DNA from: Hormiphora californensis
Taxonomy: Eukaryota > Ctenophora > Tentaculata > Cydippida > Pleurobrachiidae
Length of the DNA stretch: 64,000 nucleotides
Direction: 5' to 3'
Assembly (NCBI GenBank): GCA_020137815.1
Contig: CM035357.1
Coordinates: 248,001-312,000 of the forward strand
The notes below the pieces were generated by a model. The model was not told the DNA's origin. It saw nothing but the letters and a program-made list of their open reading frames with translations, and searched no databases. The translations under genes and the position numbers were made by a program. Shown here one piece after another: positions 13,001 through 23,578 of the stretch. Each line of letters opens with the position of its first letter. The first letter of the stretch is position 1.

Positions 13001-16000
13001 TCTGTTTGTGTGTTTGTCTGTTCGTTTGTTTGTTTGTTTGTTTGTTTGTTTGTTTGTGTGTTTGTTTGTTTGTTTGTTTGATTGATTGTTTGTTTGTTTG
13101 TTTGTTTGTTTGTTTGTTTGTTTGTTTGTTTGTTTGTTTGTTTGTTTGTTTGTTTGCCACCACTTCATAACTCCATGGATTATAATAGTTGCCTTGTTCG
13201 TCCCTCTCTCCAAATGTAGAGAAGGGTTCATAACAATAATTCTCTTATTTCTCCCACATCTTTCTCGGTATGAACTGGAGTACCACGTACTCAAGTCTCA
13301 ACACGTACCCAACATGTATTGTAATTTATTAGCATTGATTAGGTGGGCTAATAAATTATTTCGTGTTTATCAATAATAATTCATCACTGGGAATATAATG
13401 CTATGGGAACGAATTATATATCAGTGGTTAGTAGTGGTTGTAAGACCCTTGTTCGACCAGAGTTTCGACCCCTATTTCCCTACGACCCTACCGCCCGTTT
13501 TTGTGTGTTTTTGTTTGAATAAAACAACGCATGTTTTATACGAAGCTGGGACGCCGCTCGCTCAGGGGGGTAATTTCATTACCAAATCTCTTTTCGTTGT
13601 TTTTTTTTGTTTTGATTAAATCAGTATTATACAAATCCTAACCATTGGCCGACTTTTGTTTCTGCGGAATGTCATTACTCATCCATGAAACTAAATTTCT
13701 GGTTGGATAAAGGTATTAGGCTGTCTCGCACTGACCCCTTCTCTCACGCTTCCCTCCTAGCAGTGAGCAAGGAGAGCAGTCAGAGTGTCGCGTTATTACC
13801 CAAGACATAATTAACACTGTACTACAGCTGTGCAGTGGATGTGGCAGATCCTAATTCATAGAAACATACACACAGAGACACAGACTTGACTGACTGACTT
13901 AGGGCGGCTTCCGTGTCCGAGCAACTATATCAGTCCGCACTCCGCCACAGCTCCCGGTTTTGCATAAGCTCCTTTATCTCGTTGTCGGAGGCAAGACCAG
14001 TATCGTCCCTGATTTGCTTAAGGAAAGTCTTCTGGGGCCTCCCCCTGCTACGATTCCCTCTGTCCGGCTCCCAGAAAAGAAGCTGGTGAGCAGTAAGCTC
14101 GGGGTGGCGCTGTATATGACCAGCCAGCCTTAATCTGCGAGCACGAACAGTTTCAGATGCCCTGCCCCCTGGGAATATTCTGATAGACGTCCTCATTCCG
14201 CACCTTGTCCCACCAATTGATACCCAGTGCCATTCTCAGCATGTTACTATGACATCCATCCAGGCGTTTTTCCAGACTAGCTGTAAGTGTCCAGGTCTCT
14301 GCTCCATAGAGTAGTATGGCTTCCACTGTTGTTCTGAACAGATTAACCTTGCAACTCCTCCTCATGTCAGAGACACAGAGAGACAGAGAGACAGAGACAC
14401 ATACACACAGAGACACAGAGAGTGTGTTTTATTCAGTGTGAGAGTCACCAAATTTACACAGTTAATAACAGACATTATACCAACACCCAGTAATTAACAC
14501 TTGGTCACGTACTACACCACGTACTATGGCAGTACTGCCACACTACCACACAATACACACCATACACATCATGTGTATGTGGCCTGCACTGCTGTACTTC
14601 TAATAATATCTTCCAAGTTGCAATATCACACGAATTACATGAAGCAAGAGCTGTAGTTAATTAACAACAATACCACAGTTGTTCACACAGTTGTTCACAC
14701 AGTTGTTCACACAGATACAACTTGAGGGCAATTCATTATTAATGAATAGCTTTTGCCTTTCAGATATGATTAATGAATCATTAATCAATATCTGAAAGGC
14801 AAAAGCTATACTTTCTGACGTGTTTTTCATAAGAAAAGGCTGTTTCTTCACATACATCATACATGATCTGTACATTGTGTGATGTACATTGTGTGATGTA
14901 CAAATGTACAATTATTTTACATCACAGAGATTCTCTTCTATTACTGTTTCAATTTTGAATGTAATAATAATGTAGCAATAATGTGTGGTAATAAATATGA
15001 AAATGTAACTCTGTTTAGAGCTAAATCTCACACAGTTACTAGGTATACTCAGATTCATTTGTGACGTGTCATCAACTATATATTAACCTCCTTCTCTCTC
15101 TCTGTCTCAGGAAAGTGGGTTTGGGGAGAGTCAATGAGGTTCTTTGAGGCCTTCTGGGTAACCACCTTTGGACTGTTCTCGATGATGATTCTAGGTCTGA
15201 TAAGTTTTGAACAATATTCTAGATTTGTGAAGCAACAACAACTCAAGACGCATCAGGTAATATATGTCAAACCCCTCCCCCCTCCCCCGTCCACTGCCCA
15301 ACTAATGTATGTCTAACCCAACTAATACATGTCAAGCCCCCCCCCCCTCAACGCTTGTAAAGATCCCACATGAACACCCTGTATATGTCATGATTAATTG
15401 TGGTTAGTTATATCTTGTTAGTTATATCTTGTTAGTTATATCTTGTTATTAACAAGTTCATGTGTTGCCACGTTAGATATGAGTCTCATTATCAATAAGT
15501 TGATGTAATAAATAGGGACAAATTGAGACTCGTTGATTTTATTTCAGGAATAACTCGACGTTTCGCCGTTCGACGGCATCATCAGGATAATCTATAAATG
15601 AAATGGGTCACATATTAGTAAAAATAGACGAAATACACGAAATATGATCTATACAAAATATACACACACGCAAAAACTAGGAACTGAACATTGTACTGAC
15701 TAGATAATAAACTGTTCAATCGTATCACCTTCTTCTCTCTTGTTAATAGTAGGCATTAATAGTTTAATATGGATTGCCTCCATCACCTTCCTTCTCACTG
15801 GTTGGTCAAGCCCAGTTTCCAGTATATTGAATTCTAGATCAGGAGGTTCTCCGTCATGAATAGTTGAATAGTGTGTCGCGAGAGCTTCATTAGGATAGGT
15901 ATTGGGCGATATTGCTGCCAATCTATGTTCTTTGAATCTCTCACGACACGGTCGTGCTGTCTCTCCTACATAAATCTGTTTACATAATTTACACTCAATT

Positions 16001-19000
16001 TTATATACAACGCCTTTAACTGTACAATCTAGGGTAGGGTGGTTTATGAGGGGGCATATGAGGCAGTTAGTGAGGTGACAATGGGGCCTATCATATGGTC
16101 GTGATTTACAGAACAAGTTCCGTAACTTGGTTCCTGGGGTGAATACAGTGCGAATAGGGAGGTTGTGAGAGGTGATAAATGATGTGACGAATTGGGTGAA
16201 TGATTCACTGATGTATGGAAGTTTGAGTACTGTTGAGTGATCGCGTGATGTGTTTATCTTCATAAGGCGTTGTTCAGACAGTTCTCTAGGATTCGGGTAT
16301 CCGTTGTTCATCAACAGCTTGTCAACAATGTTTCTCGAGTGATCCTGGTGGATAGCATTCGATGAACATGTATCTGCTGTTCGGTAGAAACTCCTGATAG
16401 TCTGGAGTTTCACAGTTTCCGGGTGATGACTGTTAGCATGGAGTGTGATAGGTTTCTTCTGAGGTTTCCGGAAGTATCTATGTTCGATGATACTCTCATC
16501 AGAAACACGTATCTCAGCATCCAAAAACGGAACCCAATCTCCTTTCTCTGGATAATCCACTTCCCACTGTAGAAGTTGGTCGGGGTCCTCTGCTGCTATA
16601 CTCGCCACCATTGCTTCAGCTTCTACTTTGGATCTGGCAAACGCTCCGGTATCGTCAACGTATCTCCCGTAGAATGTGAGGTGGAGGTCGAGGTATATAC
16701 TAGATCTTTCATACATGTACACACGGATGATGGCTGCCAAGGGGGATGGTTTACAACCCATAAACAGTCCGACTAGTTGTTGGTATAGCCTACTATTGTA
16801 CACAAAGAACGAGTTCTCCATGACACCGGATGTTGGATTTTGTCATGGAGAACTCGTTCTTTGTGTACAATAGTAGGCTATACCAACAACTAGTCGGACT
16901 GTGTGTACATGTATGAAAGATCTAGTATATACCTCGACCTCCACCTCACATTCTACGGGAGATACGTTGACGATACCGGAGCGTTTGCCAGATCCAAAGT
17001 AGAAGCTGAAGCAATGGTGGCGAGTATAGCAGCAGAGGACCCCGACCAACTTCTACAGTGGGAAGTGGATTATCCAGAGAAAGGAGATTGGGTTCCGTTT
17101 TTGGATGCTGAGATACGTGTTTCTGATGAGAGTATCATCGAACATAGATACTTCCGGAAACCTCAGAAGAAACCTATCACACTCCATGCTAACAGTCATC
17201 ACCCGGAAACTGTGAAACTCCAGACTATCAGGAGTTTCTACCGAACAGCAGATACATGTTCATCGAATGCTATCCACCAGGATCACTCGAGAAACATTGT
17301 TGACAAGCTGTTGATGAACAACGGATACCCGAATCCTAGAGAACTGTCTGAACAACGCCTTATGAAGATAAACACATCACGCGATCACTCAACAGTACTC
17401 AAACTTCCATACATCAGTGAATCATTCACCCAATTCGTCACATCATTTATCACCTCTCACAACCTCCCTATTCGCACTGTATTCACCCCAGGAACCAAGT
17501 TACGGAACTTGTTCTGTAAATCACGACCATATGATAGGCCCCATTGTCACCTCACTAACTGCCTCATATGCCCCCTCATAAACCACCCTACCCTAGATTG
17601 TACAGTTAAAGGCGTTGTATATAAAATTGAGTGTAAATTATGTAAACAGATTTATGTAGGAGAGACAGCACGACCGTGTCGTGAGAGATTCAAAGAACAT
17701 AGATTGGCAGCAATATCGCCCAATACCTATCCTAATGAAGCTCTCGCGACACACTATTCAACTATTCATGACGGAGAACCTCCTGATCTAGAATTCAATA
17801 TACTGGAAACTGGGCTTGACCAACCAGTGAGAAGGAAGGTGATGGAGGCAATCCATATTAAACTATTAATGCCTACTATTAACAAGAGAGAAGAAGGTGA
17901 TACGATTGAACAGTTTATTATCTAGTCAGTACAATGTTCAGTTCCTAGTTTTTGCGTGTGTGTATATTTTGTATAGATCATATTTCGTGTATTTCGTCTA
18001 TTTTTACTAATATGTGACCCATTTCATTTATAGATTATCCTGATGATGCCGTCGAACGGCGAAACGTCGAGTTATTCCTGAAATAAAATCAACGAGTCTC
18101 AATTTGTCCCTATTTATTACATCAACTTATATCTTGTTAGATTCTCAGAATTCAATTAATATGATTCTCAGCAGATCAAGGGATGTCCCCCTACTACTAC
18201 TAGTAGTAAGCCCCCCCCCTGGGATGAGATTCAGCTGTTTAACTCTGACCAATATGAGAGAGTTTCTAAGAAACTACCTTACTATATTATTCAGCTCCTA
18301 TAAATCTCGAGAAATTAGTGCAAATAAGACGCCTTGTATGGCGATATTTTCCTTGGAGAGGTGAGGTGAGAGAGTGAGATAGAGAGAGATAGAGAGAGAA
18401 GAAGAAGAAGCTCATTTTAGGGAAATATAGGCCGGGCCGCTGATAATACTGACCGGATCCTAAACAGAGGGTTAATTCTCTACAGGTTTCCCAAGGCATT
18501 ATAGTTAGGGAGAGAGGGTCTTTAATTGCGGCTCAGTGCCACTATGCGAGAGAGGGTCTTTAATTGCAGCTCAGTGCCACTATGATTATACCCACTGCGG
18601 AAGCTCTTTCATTGGTCTGCAAGGTGAACCACCCCAGTGGGACTCAGTGAACTGCACCTTTCACAAAGCGCACCTTTCAGTGTGTTGCACAATACACTTG
18701 CACACCTTGTGTTGACCAAGAATATTTACAGAGGGGGGGGGTGCTACAGAGAAAGAATTGTCTATTAAATCGGGGGGGGGGGGGGTGCCATTAATATAAC
18801 TCACTTGGTGGATTGTCTTTACTAAATATATAATGGATAAAGGTGGCTATAGTCGTGTTCTAGGCAAAGTACCAAATAACTTGGTGCTATTAGAGCACTT
18901 ACACAGTGAGACACGGCACCACAGTAAGACGGAACTATAACAGTGAGTACTTACACACTGAGAGTTATAGTTATAGTGCACTTTTGAATTGGTTCCAACG

Positions 19001-22000
19001 TGTAAAATAATTTCTCTGTGAGGTCAAACTAATGCACCATCCCTGTATATATTACTCTAAACGGCCCTTGTCCGTCAATATACCACCTTTACGGTAAAAG
19101 GAAACTACTAGTATTCACACAGGTGGGCCCCTGAGTATGTGATACTACATGTCCTGGGGGTAGTATCCCATCTAATGGGTTTTATAATGGGACCATGGTT
19201 TTATTCAACCCTCCCGTATTATATTTGATAACAATCGAGGAGTGAGAATCTTAGAATCTAGAGTACGGTATGCTTCAATCAGATTAGACAATTTGAATTT
19301 TGTAGACCCACTACTCACTAGATCACTATAGCATTGACCAATACCATGTGATCTTTCTCTTTAACAATATTCAATAAATATTGTTCATGAATAATATCTA
19401 AAATATATCTAATAACTAATCAACATGAAGCAATGAATAGTTAAACATGATTCTAGTTCCTGAACTGGTTCTCTATCCAATCAACATTCTCATATAACTA
19501 CTGGGTTAGAACTGCTGGATTAGTTTGGTTTCTGAGAAACGATGTACTTTAAATTAATTTCTCAACTATGTGTGACAGATGCATGATGGGGGTATGATGG
19601 TGCTCAGAGTTTCTAGGAATTTGAGCACCAGATTCAAGGATATATGTTTGAGGCGGTTGACCGAAAGGAGACAAATATTCAGAGGTCCTGGGGCTTTTAA
19701 AGAACATTAAAATGGTAAATAAAGAGGCTTTCACGGGAGGGAGGGAGGGATGGGGGAAGCTGTCTTCCCCTGCTACATCCATCTGTACCTGTCCACACCT
19801 TTCAGACGTTCATATTCCCAAACCAAATGTTGAGTCACTTTCACCGCACCCCTACCTAATAGTATATTACACTTGGTATAGTCAGGTTTCAATATAACAG
19901 TGTGTTTCTTGCAGGATTCAATACAGTGTGTGTTTCTCATCACACAGGTATGTACTATTTACCAATGTGTATATTTATTGCAGGTAGCAGTGCTGTTGTC
20001 AGGTATCTACTTCCTGGCATTCTTTTTCGGGATCGCTCCACTGGTTGGCTGGTGTGAATACGGACCTGAGGGTAAGTGACACTATCTAATATTATGTGGG
20101 AACAGGGGTTCACCAATAGGAGATCAAATAGAAGATCCAATAGGAGATCATATGGCTTCTCTTTGGTCTCCTAGTGGATGGCTCCGAGCCATCACCACTC
20201 ATCTGATTAATTGAAAATATATGTGATATGTGTGATATGATAAACTTTGATTGAAAAGTTGAGTCGAGAAAATGGTAGGGTGGTTCCTTGCACAGCGAGA
20301 CGCTACTACTGTAATACTGCAATTTATTACAAATCTCAGTGGTGTTCTCTAAAAGTGTTCTCTATCAGCCTCTTTATGAATAAATCAATTTAACCCAGCC
20401 ATTATATTACAAAGATTTATAAAGAACTAGCGCACCCATTGGGTGCGCCTCAAGTAAGGGCTTTTTGATAACCCACCCGGCTTCGCCGGGTGGTTCTTTT
20501 CACCCCTTTTAACGTAAATAACACGGTTGCCATGGCAACTGAATTGGTAACTATGGGGACTGGCATGTTAAAAGTCATTCGAAAATATTGACAAACTTTC
20601 ACTGGAAGTTCCAAAAGTGTGAGTAACAGCTTTACAGCTTTGGTCACATAAAGTGTTTTATGAAGGAGCAGTCTGTCGCTTAGATACCGCTTAACGAACG
20701 ACTTCGACTTCGACGCGACATCTCCAAATTATAATATAGATAGTCTTGCCAGACAGATGGTATAAGGGTTGAACGATTTTTGCAAGAAGGGTATCTCTCT
20801 CACTCTCTCTTTCACTCTCTCACTCTATCTCTCTATCTCTCTCACTCTCTCTCTCTCTCTCTCTCTCTCACTCTAACTATCTTTCTCTCTCCCTCTAACT
20901 ATCTACCTCACTCCCTCTCTCTCTCCCTCTCTCCCTCTAACTATCTACCTCTATTGAAACAGCAGTAGTCATTATAATGTAGTCTCCTCGAGAGTATGAT
21001 GACGCACAGCTCTCTTCATCTAGTTTCCCCCTCGTCTGACTGAGCCCCCTGGTCACCTCTCTATCTTGGGGGGGGGGGGGGGAGAGATATCGCAACAGTG
21101 ATCCTCGTGCTTGAGCCTGAAAACCAATTAACGATTTGGCGGGAAGTCTTTGTTTAGGAGTACGAATTTAATTTAAAACACAGGGATATCCCTCTAGACC
21201 CCATTTTTCTCTAAATGAACTATTCTCTTTAGTGGTGGCAGCTTCCAAAATCCGTGTTTGTGTACGTCACATTAATTAGGTGAAATAATTCCAATTATTC
21301 TCCTTACCAACAACCTATGTCTCAGTCCAAGAGTGTTTGTACGTAACGCGCGATGTTTCAGAGCTAGTCTTTATCGCGCGCCTAGAATATTAGCCACATC
21401 CTACTCGACCTCCAAAGTTTGATGATTTCATTCAACTTCCCCTTCGGTGGCGGGTTCACTGAAATGTTCATGGGAAAGGCGATAAGTCGATTAGATCATA
21501 GCACAGTCGGACCCCGATTTACCGGGATGCTTATGTATTTTCCCGGTAAATCGGGGTGTCCAGTATACCGGGGGCCGTTAAATCGGGGTCAGACTACGTC
21601 ATATTATTATCCAACATTCCACTGCAGTACTGGCAAGCGTTAAGGTATAAGGTCATAGAAGGACCTCTTGTCTTTCAGCAGTTTCAGGCCATTCATCGTA
21701 TCAAAAAAGTTAAATTTCCCCTAATAAGTTAGTATGCTGCGAAGTTGCCCCTAAACACCAACCGAATCTATATTTCTAACCCCTGACCTCGTACAATAAT
21801 ACAAATACTCCATGGAGGCTATTTAACTCCCTATCTCCCCCAGGTTATGGTGTCAGTAACTCTCTCCCTCTCTCCCCCAGGTTATGGTGTTAGTAACTCC
21901 CTCCCTATCTCCCCCAGGTTATGGTGTCAGTAACTCTCTCATGTGGAACAATCTGAACGACAACAATGCTAGTTATATAATCTGTGCAATGATCGTGGGA

Positions 22001-23578
22001 TACTTCTTCCCTCTTATCATCATCATGTTTTGCTACAGAGCAATATATAGACTTGTACAGGTATGAGCAATCTATAGACTTGTACAGGTATGAGAGGGTA
22101 ATATATAGACTTGTACAGGTAAGAGAGGGACTATTAGGAATTATTAATGATCACATTTATAAATGAAAGTCCCACTACTTCAAAATTCCACCCTATTTTA
22201 TATGTGTCATTCTACCCTAACTGTCCCAATTTGAGATTTTGAGCTGTTCGATATGTTTCCTGACCTTTGTTTGTTTCAGGCGCAGCTAAACACATCGGTG
22301 GTTAAAATGACAGTTAGTGCGAATGTAACTAGTCTGTCTACAAACCGGAATCACATAATGCTGGTGAGTAATGACAAACTATCTTGTAATGCTGGTGAGT
22401 AATGCATGACATCTTTTTGTTATGCTGGTGAGTGTTGGTGGTGGTGGTGGTGGTGGGTTATAGCGTGTCAAACTCTGCAGCGCAGAACGACATAGCTACC
22501 TCGAGTTATAGCGTCTGTCATCGTTATTGTGGTATTAGATGGCATTATTTACTCAGTACTCAGCTGTTGTCAATGCTGTTGAGTATGCTGCAAAGGTGCT
22601 ATAGGTATCCCCCTCCTGCTGATGTATGGAACTGAAGGGCGGGGTTTCTTTCTAAATTAAAAAGTGGGAAAATAGTTTAAAAGATTAAACCTTATAAAGT
22701 GTGCCAGTCGGTCGTGGTAACAGAATCAAGCTGTGTGAAGATTATATAGATTCTATACAGAATCTAGTTCCACTATGTACTACCTACCCCTCCCCCCCCC
22801 CCCTCGGATCAAGGGGGATTACATCATGATCTTCGACCAAGAAGGTTTTATACTTGCTCCTATGCATTCCCCCAGGTCCAACCGTTATATAACTCCAAGA
22901 GATTCCTCTAGTACTGCACACCCCCTGTCGGAGCATTGGCCTGACAGACACCGCCTTTTCCATAATTATGGACATGCTATATACCAGCTGCTCAAAAGAA
23001 AAAGACCCCCCTTTTCTCTAACACCACTCCCCCCAATATAGGTGCAAGAGAGACAGTTAGCATCTACCATAACATTTGTCATCCTGTCCTTCTTCTTTGC
23101 ATGGACGCCCTACGTGTTCGTTAACATTATCAACATGTTTAGCACTCTCGTTCTGAAATACAGGATTCTAGCTACGGTAAGTGGACGCCCTACGTGTTTG
23201 TTAACATTATCAACATGTTCAGCACACTCGTTCTAAAATACAGAATACTGGCAACGGTAAGTTATATTGCTAATCAAACAATTACCGGGCGGATAATAAC
23301 TTCCGACTGTATAACATCAGGACATGATCAAACAGATCTTTAAAACGCCCTTTTCACAGAATCTAACAATAACTCTCAACCCCCCAGATTCCCCCTAACA
23401 GTGCCCAACAACTCCTAAACCACCCCCTCCCCTTTTCCAGATTCCAGCCCTCTTTGCCAAATCCTCGACCCTCTGGTGGATAATCGTGTATTGTTTGATG
23501 GATGTCAGGATTAAAAAGGCGTGCAGGAAGACTTGTCTTAGATTTAAACGGTCGTTCCGTGTTTGGTACTTCTCTTAG
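10038..23578 (+). CDS. Divergent opsin (retinal-binding class-A GPCR), 335 aa
   Basis: Exons: 10038-10167, 12266-12409, 15111-15256, 19984-20071, 21918-22060, 22280-22363, 23042-23176, 23441-23578. They total 1008 bp and all junctions are GT-AG and phase-consistent. The protein has two N-terminal glycosylation sites and seven TMs. Opsin diagnosis: IPALFAKSSTLWWIIVY in TM7 matches the rhodopsin IPAFFAKS block, with K297 at the Schiff-base position. E104 aligns with counterion E113, and E169 of APLVGWCEYGPEG aligns with E181. W266 and P268 of the AWTPY motif are kept in TM6. Oddities: both disulfide Cys positions (110 and 187 of rhodopsin) are absent, E/DRY is EQY (E125-Y127), NPxxY is WIIVY (303-307), and TM2 Asp is N74. 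The short basic, Cys-containing tail ends at a TAG. An opsin fold that binds retinal is inferred; coupling is unknown. I chose the first ATG at 10038. Confidence 0.88.
12172..12204 (+). repeat. Duplicated acceptor edge of opsin exon 2
   Basis: CCTTCCCAGGTAACATGTTGGTATTTATA resembles the true acceptor and exon start at 12261-12285 (TTCAG|GTAACATGCTGGTG). A shorter third copy (CCTTCCCAGGTATTTATATG) follows at about 12211. Confidence 0.6.
12410..13157 (+). repeat. (TTTG)n array with copies of the opsin exon-2 donor edge
   Basis: About 750 bp of TTTG/TCTG tetranucleotides at the start of opsin intron 2. Four blocks reading GTGGT(C/G)TCTCTTGCAGCAG|GTAT or close variants (about 12461, 12641, 12740 and 12958) repeat the last codons of exon 2 and its donor. 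Long ORFs through the array on both strands are products of the repeat and not genes. Confidence 0.85.
13927..14365 (-). mobile_element. LINE reverse-transcriptase C-terminal fragment
   Basis: Minus-strand translation gives NLFRTTVEAILLYGAETWTL then, after a frame change near 14170, RLRLAGHIQRHPELTAHQLL and RGRPQKTFLKQIRDD. The LYGAETW motif and the GRPQKT-type tail are typical of the end of RTs in non-LTR retrotransposons. It is 5'-truncated and frameshifted, hence dead. It lies in opsin intron 2. Confidence 0.7.
15560..15585 (-). ncRNA. Hammerhead-ribozyme-like core, left Penelope end
   Basis: Minus-strand CTGATGA, then T and a 5-bp stem GCCGT/ACGGC with loop CGA, then GAAAC. This is the conserved hammerhead core arrangement, in the terminal segment of the element. 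Helices I and III are not clear by eye. Confidence 0.5.
15700..16821 (-). CDS. Penelope-like RT/GIY-YIG endonuclease, 5'-truncated (left copy)
   Basis: A 373-residue ORF on the minus strand. It carries the RT segment GCKPSPLAA followed by GRYVDDTGAF, whose two Asp are catalytic metal ligands. Next come a Cys/His-rich linker (RPHCHLTNCLICPL) and a C-terminal GIY-YIG endonuclease (GVVYKIECKLCKQIYVGET then RERFKEHR). This order is that of endonuclease-bearing Penelope-like elements. The N-terminal RT fingers are missing because the palindrome junction cuts the ORF. It ends at TAG/TAA near 15700. Confidence 0.85.
   Translation of the reverse strand: MENSFFVYNSRLYQQLVGLFMGCKPSPLAAIIRVYMYERSSIYLDLHLTFYGRYVDDTGAFARSKVEAEAMVASIAAEDPDQLLQWEVDYPEKGDWVPFLDAEIRVSDESIIEHRYFRKPQKKPITLHANSHHPETVKLQTIRSFYRTADTCSSNAIHQDHSRNIVDKLLMNNGYPNPRELSEQRLMKINTSRDHSTVLKLPYISESFTQFVTSFITSHNLPIRTVFTPGTKLRNLFCKSRPYDRPHCHLTNCLICPLINHPTLDCTVKGVVYKIECKLCKQIYVGETARPCRERFKEHRLAAISPNTYPNEALATHYSTIHDGEPPDLEFNILETGLDQPVRRKVMEAIHIKLLMPTINKREEGDTIEQFII
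16842..17925 (+). pseudogene. Penelope-like RT/GIY-YIG, mirror copy with internal deletion
   Basis: Starts with the same MENSFFVYNSRLYQQLVG as the left copy, but about 45 bp coding for the GCKPSPLAA segment are missing near 16900. This shifts the frame from the ATG at 16842. From 16903 an open frame of 340 codons resumes with YVDDTGAF, the Cys/His linker and the GIY-YIG domain, nearly identical to the left copy. It has lost an RT motif, so it is presumably inactive. Confidence 0.8.
18040..18065 (+). ncRNA. Hammerhead-ribozyme-like core, right Penelope end
   Basis: Mirror copy of the core at 15560-15585: CTGATGA, stem II GCCGT-CGA-ACGGC, GAAAC. Penelope-like elements are known to carry minimal hammerheads in their terminal repeats. 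Helix III would be very short here, as reported for that class. Confidence 0.5.
18131..19983. other. Rest of opsin intron 3
   Basis: Intronic sequence with poly-G runs near 18735 and 18771 and a short direct repeat (GAGAGAGGGTCTTTAATTGC, twice near 18510-18550). I see no exon, RNA gene or mobile element with clear ends. Confidence 0.4.
20426..20500. repeat. Pair of short GC-rich hairpins
   Basis: GCGCACCCATTGGGTGCGC followed about 35 bp later by CCACCCGGCTTCGCCGGGTGG, both perfect short hairpins in AT-rich intron 4 of the opsin. They may be part of a small hairpin transposon. Function unknown. Confidence 0.4.
20526..20539. promoter_or_regulatory. Candidate X-box (RFX-type palindrome)
   Basis: GTTGCCATGGCAAC is a perfect 14-bp palindrome matching the RFX consensus GTNRCC-N2-RGYAAC. 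It lies in opsin intron 4. Only the match is seen; binding is inferred. Confidence 0.35.
20796..20950. repeat. (CT)n-rich microsatellite
   Basis: About 150 bp of CTCT with interspersed A in opsin intron 4. Confidence 0.8.
21504..21595. mobile_element. Pogo/Tigger-like MITE, second copy
   Basis: Starts CAGTCGGACCCCGATTTACC and ends GTTAAATCGGGGTCAGACT. It is an imperfect hairpin of about 92 bp, related to 6782-6866 and 27237-27339. Confidence 0.6.
21842..21935 (+). repeat. Three copies of the opsin exon-5 acceptor edge
   Basis: CCCCCAGGTTATGGTGT(C/T)AG occurs at about 21837, 21877 and 21911. Only the last runs into the full exon starting at 21918. Each copy has the AG|GT core. Confidence 0.75.
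22040..22125 (+). repeat. Three copies of the opsin exon-5 donor edge
   Basis: TATAGACTTGTACAG|GTATGAG and two downstream copies (about 22067-22090 and 22103-22122). The last has the better donor GTAAGAG. Using later donors would add short frameshifted or extended tails. Confidence 0.7.
22355..22432 (+). repeat. Three copies of the opsin exon-6 donor edge
   Basis: TAATGCTGGTGAGTAATG or close relatives at about 22357, 22388 and 22421, each with a GTGAGT donor. Confidence 0.65.
23182..23256 (+). repeat. Second copy of the 3' half of opsin exon 7
   Basis: An 80-bp tandem duplication of 23102-23181. It starts at the TGG of the AWTPY motif and ends with its own GTAAGT donor. It translates to exactly the same residues (WTPYVFVNIINMFST...RILAT) as the first copy despite eight base differences. 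It has no obvious acceptor of its own except GTAAG|TGG. Confidence 0.75.

Larger units (their letters stand above)
15495..18130. mobile_element. Head-to-head Penelope-like element pair (2.6 kb palindrome)
   Basis: The outer ends are ATAAGTTGAT at 15495 and ATCAACTTAT at 18121-18130. The arms are near-identical reverse complements meeting near 16835. Each arm carries the 3' part of a Penelope-like ORF and a terminal segment with a hammerhead-like core. The left copy runs on the minus strand and the right copy on the plus strand. The insertion lies in opsin intron 3, next to a local repeat of the sequence TTATATCTTGTTAG. Both copies lack the RT N-terminus, so the unit is not autonomous. Confidence 0.85.

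Noticed and set aside
12271-13294. Long ORFs of Val-Cys-Leu-Phe or Thr-Asn-Lys-Gln type on both strands
   Set aside because: They are translations of (TTTG)n in every frame and carry no other protein signal. Only 12266-12409 is an exon.
22432-23041. Extra opsin exons from ORFs at 22432-22635 and 22775-23041
   Set aside because: They do not match receptor sequence and the exon 6 to exon 7 join is already in frame.
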